6,939 bases of DNA from Actinomycetes bacterium (GTDB lineage Bacteria > Actinomycetota > Actinomycetes > Actinomycetales > Microbacteriaceae), in contig JAEWJG010000320.1 in assembly GCA_023386675.1 (NCBI GenBank), positions 1 through 6,939 on the forward strand, in the 5' to 3' direction. The position numbers and the translations under genes are program-made. The notes below the pieces were generated by a model. That model saw only the letters and a program-made list of their open reading frames with translations. It had not been told where the DNA came from and made no database searches. Below are positions 6,201-6,939 of the stretch, piece after piece. Each line of letters opens with the position of its first letter. Position 1 is the stretch's first letter.

Positions 6201-6939
6201 GGCGCGAGCAATGCGGTCGGTGACCAGAGTGACGTGGCCGGCGGCGCGAGTGACGTGGTCGGCGGCGAGGCCGATCCCGGGGTCGCCGCCCCGCACGCTG
6301 GCACCGCGACGGCCGCCGCGCACCTCGCCGCCCTCGTCGACGCGCACCGCGCCCTCGCCGTGACCATCGCGGGCACCGAGCGCTTCGCCGCCATCGAGGA
6401 CGCGTCTCGCCTGCGCGACGCCCTCGGCGTCCCGCTGCCGATCGGCGTCCCGCTGGCCTTCATCGAGCCGGTGGACGATCCGCTCGGCGACCTGGTCAGC
6501 CGGTTCGCGCGCACACACGGTCCGTTCGAGACGGCGGACGTCGCCTCCCGACTCGGCCTCGGACCGGCCATCGTCCACGACGCCCTGCGCCGCCTCGCCC
6601 GCGACGGGCGTGTGGTCGAGGGCGAATTCCGTCCGCACGCGCAGGGCAGCGAGTGGAGCGACGCCGAGGTGCTCCGGCGCTTGCGGCGCATGTCGCTCGC
6701 GGCGCTGCGCCACGAGGTCGAGCCCGTCGACACCTCCACGTTCGGGCGCTTCCTGCCTGAGTGGCAGCACGTGGGTTCGACGCTGCGCGGCGTAGATGCG
6801 GTCGCCTCGGTGATCGAGCAGCTGGCGGGAGCCCGCATCCCCGCCTCCGCATGGGAGTCCCTGATCCTGCCCGGCCGCGTCGCCGACTACAGCCCCGCGA
6901 TGCTCGACGAGCTGACGGCCACGGGCGAGGTGATCTGGG
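3252..6939 (+). CDS. lhr: Lhr-family ATP-dependent DNA helicase (3' end cut by the window)
   Basis: Large superfamily 2 helicase that in characterised bacterial homologues unwinds RNA:DNA hybrids and DNA while moving 3'-5' on single strands, and takes part in DNA repair. RecA1 shows Walker A APTGSGKT (44-51), SPLKAL (81-86), TTPESL (142-147), DEVH (168-171) and SAT (203-205). RecA2 shows TIVFANSRR (286-294), AHHGSVSKEQR (352-362), ATSSLELGIDMG (379-390) and QRVGRAGH (409-416). Winged-helix and Lhr-specific beta-barrel regions follow, with LPFWKGDGIGRP (611-622) and HSPFGMQVHSPWA (698-710). The core ends near 855; beyond it comes the Lhr C-terminal region with winged-helix-like sequence around 1080-1120 (LGDLVSRFARTHGPFETADVASRLGL). 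All ATPase motifs are intact. A repeat-rich linker occupies 973-1007. The reading frame is open through the edge (1229 full codons plus one base); roughly 300 residues should lie outside, judging from family length. Confidence 0.97.
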   Translation, partial: MSDVLDRFSPATREWFRGAFAAPTAAQEGAWEAISHGKHALVIAPTGSGKTLASFLWAIDRLASEPRAADAKPGTRVLYISPLKALGVDVERNLRAPLVGVTQTAKRLGAEPPHVSVGVRSGDTPASDRRALLSSPPDILITTPESLFLMLTSQARETLTSVETVIVDEVHAVASTKRGAHLALSLERLDQLLEKPAQRIGLSATVRPPEEVARFLGGQSPVEVVAPPAGKRFDLRVVVPVEDMSELGTSTYASENPGDGSPPQAGSIWPHVEEAIVDRVLENRSTIVFANSRRLAERLTARFNEIYEERLLGGEVDDAGARRAPAELMGGSGQTRGSQAVADEDTLVLARAHHGSVSKEQRALIEDDLKTGRLRCVVATSSLELGIDMGAVDLVIQVEAPPSVASGLQRVGRAGHQVGEISRGVVFPKHRADLIHSTVATERMTAGLIESLKVPANPLDILAQQTVAAVALEPVDADDWFDAVRRSAPFSTLPRSAYDATLDLLAGRYPSDEFAELRPRIVWDRDTGTLTGRPGAQRLAVTSGGTIPDRGLFGVYMVGEKASRVGELDEEMVYESRVGDVFALGSTSWRIQEITHDRVLVTPAFGEPGRLPFWKGDGIGRPVELGRAVGAFTRELSTASPADAELRCVEAGLDAWATNNLLAFLREQKEATGHVPTDRTLVVERFRDELGDWRVVLHSPFGMQVHSPWALAVQARVRERYGIDAGAMAADDGIVVRIPDTEAQPPGGELFVFEPQELDELVTSEVGGSALFASRFRESAARALLLPKYNPGKRSPLWQQRQKAAQLLDVARKYPTFPIILETIREVLQDVYDLGALTDIAKQIEQRSIRLVEAATETASPFARSLLFGYVAAFMYEGDSPLAERRAAALSLDAGLLAELLGRAELRELLDPQVIERVELQLQRLAPERRVRGVEGVADLLRLLGPLSTEEVAERLEAEGDAEAPAVHSGAGDVAGAAHDVVGGASNAVGDQSDVAGGASDVVGGEADPGVAAPHAGTATAAAHLAALVDAHRALAVTIAGTERFAAIEDASRLRDALGVPLPIGVPLAFIEPVDDPLGDLVSRFARTHGPFETADVASRLGLGPAIVHDALRRLARDGRVVEGEFRPHAQGSEWSDAEVLRRLRRMSLAALRHEVEPVDTSTFGRFLPEWQHVGSTLRGVDAVASVIEQLAGARIPASAWESLILPGRVADYSPAMLDELTATGEVIW
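6168..6272 (+). repeat. In-frame 21-bp minisatellite in lhr (five heptapeptide copies)
   Basis: Five consecutive 21-bp units begin at 6168, 6189, 6210, 6231 and 6252. They encode DVAGAAH, DVVGGAS, NAVGDQS, DVAGGAS and DVVGGEA (residues 973-1007). Units 2, 4 and 5 are nearly identical in DNA (GACGTGG(T/C)CGGCGGCG core); units 1 and 3 have diverged. The repeat sits in an Ala/Gly-rich linker between helical LRLLGPLSTEEVAERLEAEG (941-960) and the next folded segment starting near AAHLAALVDAHR. Copy-number changes would keep the frame, so it should be tolerated as a flexible spacer. Confidence 0.9.

Noticed and set aside
3708..6770. Long minus-strand open frames (553 and 412 codons) opposite lhr
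   Set aside because: They are antisense to a gene with a full set of helicase motifs, are Arg/Ala/Asp-rich low-complexity translations typical of shadow frames in GC-rich DNA, and show no recognisable domain.

Overview
The window is very GC-rich DNA (roughly 70% by eye) with actinobacterial gene content. The DUF4916-type Nudix family protein, the long Lhr helicase, the TetR regulator with a WHG-like C-terminus and the short -10-to-start distances all fit an actinomycete. I infer Microbacteriaceae (Microbacterium/Leifsonia-like) from protein resemblance only, since no rRNA or other marker gene is present.

Layout: bases 1-318 hold no convincing gene. They carry three degenerate copies of a tandem repeat with a period of about 94-95 bp, and each copy contains a GTGCAC-centred hairpin. 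Bases 319-1777 (minus strand) hold a two-gene unit: an alpha/beta hydrolase followed by a TetR-family regulator whose ATG overlaps the hydrolase stop by 8 nt. A perfect 9-3-9 inverted repeat lies over the predicted promoter of this unit and is probably the regulator's operator. Bases 1842-2423 (minus) encode a Nudix-like protein with a degenerate Nudix box. Bases 2424-2537 are a divergent promoter region. Bases 2538-3188 (plus) encode a phospholipase/carboxylesterase-type serine hydrolase. From 3252 to the window end runs lhr, a large ATP-dependent helicase, open at the right edge (1229 complete codons seen; the family is usually about 1500 residues or more).

How the parts work together: hydrolase and regulator look like a self-regulated pair in which the regulator probably represses both genes until a ligand, perhaps related to the hydrolase substrate, releases it. 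The Nudix, esterase and lhr genes look like separate single-gene units with their own promoters. In all four transcription units a -10-like hexamer lies only 5-7 nt before the start codon, which suggests leaderless mRNAs. Lhr is a DNA-repair helicase. Its C-terminal half here carries an in-frame 21-bp minisatellite (five heptapeptide copies) in a linker.

I see no defence system, mobile element, CRISPR array or biosynthetic cluster. The items most worth following up are the 95-bp hairpin repeat, the lhr minisatellite, and the operator and leaderless-promoter arrangement. These are modest observations, not a new system.
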